The translations under genes and the position numbers were made by a program. Below, piece by piece: positions 51,063 to 52,122 of a DNA stretch of 52,122 nt (the stretch's first letter is position 1; each line of letters starts with the position of its first letter). The DNA is from Phycisphaerales bacterium (lineage in GTDB: Bacteria; Planctomycetota; Phycisphaerae; Phycisphaerales; UBA1924). The stretch lies in assembly GCA_016741915.1 (NCBI GenBank), contig JACVCS010000017.1, forward strand, positions 1 to 52,122. Reading direction: 5' to 3'. The notes under the pieces are model-generated. The model made no database searches, had not been told where the DNA came from, and was given only the letters and a program-made list of their open reading frames with translations.

Positions 51063-52082
51063 ATGTCCACCCGGAATGATCAACCCGCCAGCGGCGCCCA
51101 GGGCGTTGTGCTCGTCACCGGGGCGGCGGGGTTCATCGGCAGCCACGTCTCCGCGGCGTTGTTGCGCGGCGGTCATTGCGTGGTGGGCGTTGACAACTTC
51201 GACCCGTTCTATCCGCGCGACATCAAGCAGCGCAACCTGCGCCGGATCGAGATCCAAGCCTCCGGCGGGCGCAGCACCCAGGGCAGCTTCGAGTTCATTG
51301 AAGGCGACATCACCGACGAACAATCGCTCATTGCGGCCCGTGAAGGCCGACCGCTCGATGGGGTGATCCACCTCGCCGCCCGTGCGGGCGTGCGCCCCAG
51401 CATCGACGACCCCGTCGGTTACGCGCACGCGAACGTCACCGCCACCGCGTGCGTGCTGCAAGCCGCAACCAAGCTCAAGGCCCGGCGTGTGGTCATCGCC
51501 TCCTCATCGTCGGTCTACGGCGACAACACGAAGGCCCCGTTCCGTGAGGACGCGGACGTCTCGGAGCCCATCTCGCCCTATGCCGCCACGAAGCGCGCGT
51601 GCGAGCTGATGGGCTACACGCACTGGCACCTGACGAAGATGCCCACCGCGATGCTGCGGTTCTTCACGGTCTACGGCCCCGGTCAACGCCCCGACCTGGC
51701 GATCTCGCAGTTCATGCGCAAAGCCATGAACAACGAAGAGATCACGCTCTTCGGCGATCTCTCCACCAGCCGCGATTACACGTACATCGACGACATCGTC
51801 GCGGGGGTCATCGCGGCGTACCAGCGCATCGACCGCTTCGGGTACCGCGTCTGGAACCTGGGGAACTCCTCACCTGTGACGCTCGGGCGGCTCATCGAAT
51901 CCATCGGCACCGTCGCGGGGCGGGCCCTGCGCACACGAAACTTGCCCGGAAGGCCCGGCGATGTGCAGCACACCTACGCCAGTCTCGACCGTGCCAAGCA
52001 AGAGCTCGGCTACACCCCCAGCGTCGAGTTCCTCAAGGGCCTGCAGATGCAGTGGGAAGACCTGCGCAGCCAGCAGGGTTGA
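51063..52082 (+). CDS. NAD-dependent epimerase, UDP-glucuronate 4-epimerase-like
   Basis: 339 residues. Extended SDR fold: VTGAAGFIGSHVSAALLRGG binds NAD, DNFDPFYPRDIKQRNL is the adjacent loop typical of UDP-glucuronate/UDP-galacturonate 4-epimerases, and the catalytic serine region is VVIASSSSVYGDN with SPYAATKRACE giving the Tyr and Lys. LRFFTVYGPGQRPDLAISQF and LFGDLSTSRDYTYIDDIVAG support the same subgroup. The enzyme would provide galacturonate or a related nucleotide sugar for surface polysaccharides. ATG at 51063. The gene ends 40 bp from the window edge. Confidence 0.9.
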   Translation: MSTRNDQPASGAQGVVLVTGAAGFIGSHVSAALLRGGHCVVGVDNFDPFYPRDIKQRNLRRIEIQASGGRSTQGSFEFIEGDITDEQSLIAAREGRPLDGVIHLAARAGVRPSIDDPVGYAHANVTATACVLQAATKLKARRVVIASSSSVYGDNTKAPFREDADVSEPISPYAATKRACELMGYTHWHLTKMPTAMLRFFTVYGPGQRPDLAISQFMRKAMNNEEITLFGDLSTSRDYTYIDDIVAGVIAAYQRIDRFGYRVWNLGNSSPVTLGRLIESIGTVAGRALRTRNLPGRPGDVQHTYASLDRAKQELGYTPSVEFLKGLQMQWEDLRSQQG

Positions 52083-52122
52083 GCGAACGGGGTCGCCGTG
52101 GTGGGAGGTGGGGGTGGTGGGA

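Overview
The window reads as chromosomal DNA from a planctomycete, most likely class Phycisphaerae. The base composition is very GC-rich. Four large or secreted proteins end in the paired 'DIADDQG ... NNGVNEGDYN.FF' module known from that group. There is also a PEP-CTERM-like secreted protein, several membrane proteins carrying CPxCGY...CPECG zinc ribbons, planctomycete-type ECF sigma factors and a sigma/Ser-Thr kinase-TPR pair. No tRNA, rRNA, CRISPR array, transposase, integrase or phage gene was recognised.

Layout. 0-3 kb: 5' end of metG (-), a zinc-ribbon membrane protein, a CDF metal transporter (-) and a methyltransferase. 3-5.1 kb: PAP2 phosphatase and an RMD1/DUF155-like protein (both -). 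5.2-12.3 kb: a run of plus-strand genes for an Hc1-like histone, a FabZ-like dehydratase, SixA, SpoVR, an LptF/LptG permease and a GT39 glycosyltransferase. 12.3-17.7 kb (-): a four-repeat secreted dockerin protein, a GT-B-like protein and TatC with a large insert. 17.9-24 kb (+): ECF sigma factor, a one-pass membrane protein, two paralogous PDZ proteins and a MoxR ATPase, which together look like an envelope-signalling cluster. 24-29 kb (-): two small membrane proteins and a 1001-residue repeat-rich dockerin protein. 29.3-32.6 kb (+): ECF sigma factor and Ser/Thr kinase-TPR. 32.8-38.1 kb: a small dockerin protein (-), lipoamide dehydrogenase (+) and a beta-propeller/PPC dockerin protein (+). 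38.2-43.1 kb: ABC ATPase (+), PEP-CTERM protein (-) and a duplicated ABC-2 permease (+). 43-46 kb: a lipoprotein and YjfB-like protein (both -) and two small membrane proteins (+). 46-48.3 kb (-): Mrp ATPase and M28 peptidase. 48.7-52.1 kb (+): a secreted coiled-coil protein, a probable small RNA, a TehB-like methyltransferase and a nucleotide-sugar epimerase.

The most unusual observations are these. (1) The M28 peptidase gene lies between two exact 40-bp direct repeats carrying the 3' end of mrp, so both proteins end in the same residues. (2) Strand composition flips: from about 2 to 27.7 kb the plus strand is the G-rich strand, while on both flanks it is the C-rich strand, and the right-hand switch falls inside one gene. 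(3) Four dockerin-like proteins with eight modules lie within 26 kb. (4) Heptamer and octamer tandem repeats occur in three intergenic gaps. (5) A possible 86-nt RNA with its own terminator lies at about 50.2 kb. (6) A dense palindrome cluster lies at 40.9 kb. All functional calls come from reading motifs by eye; no database search was run.
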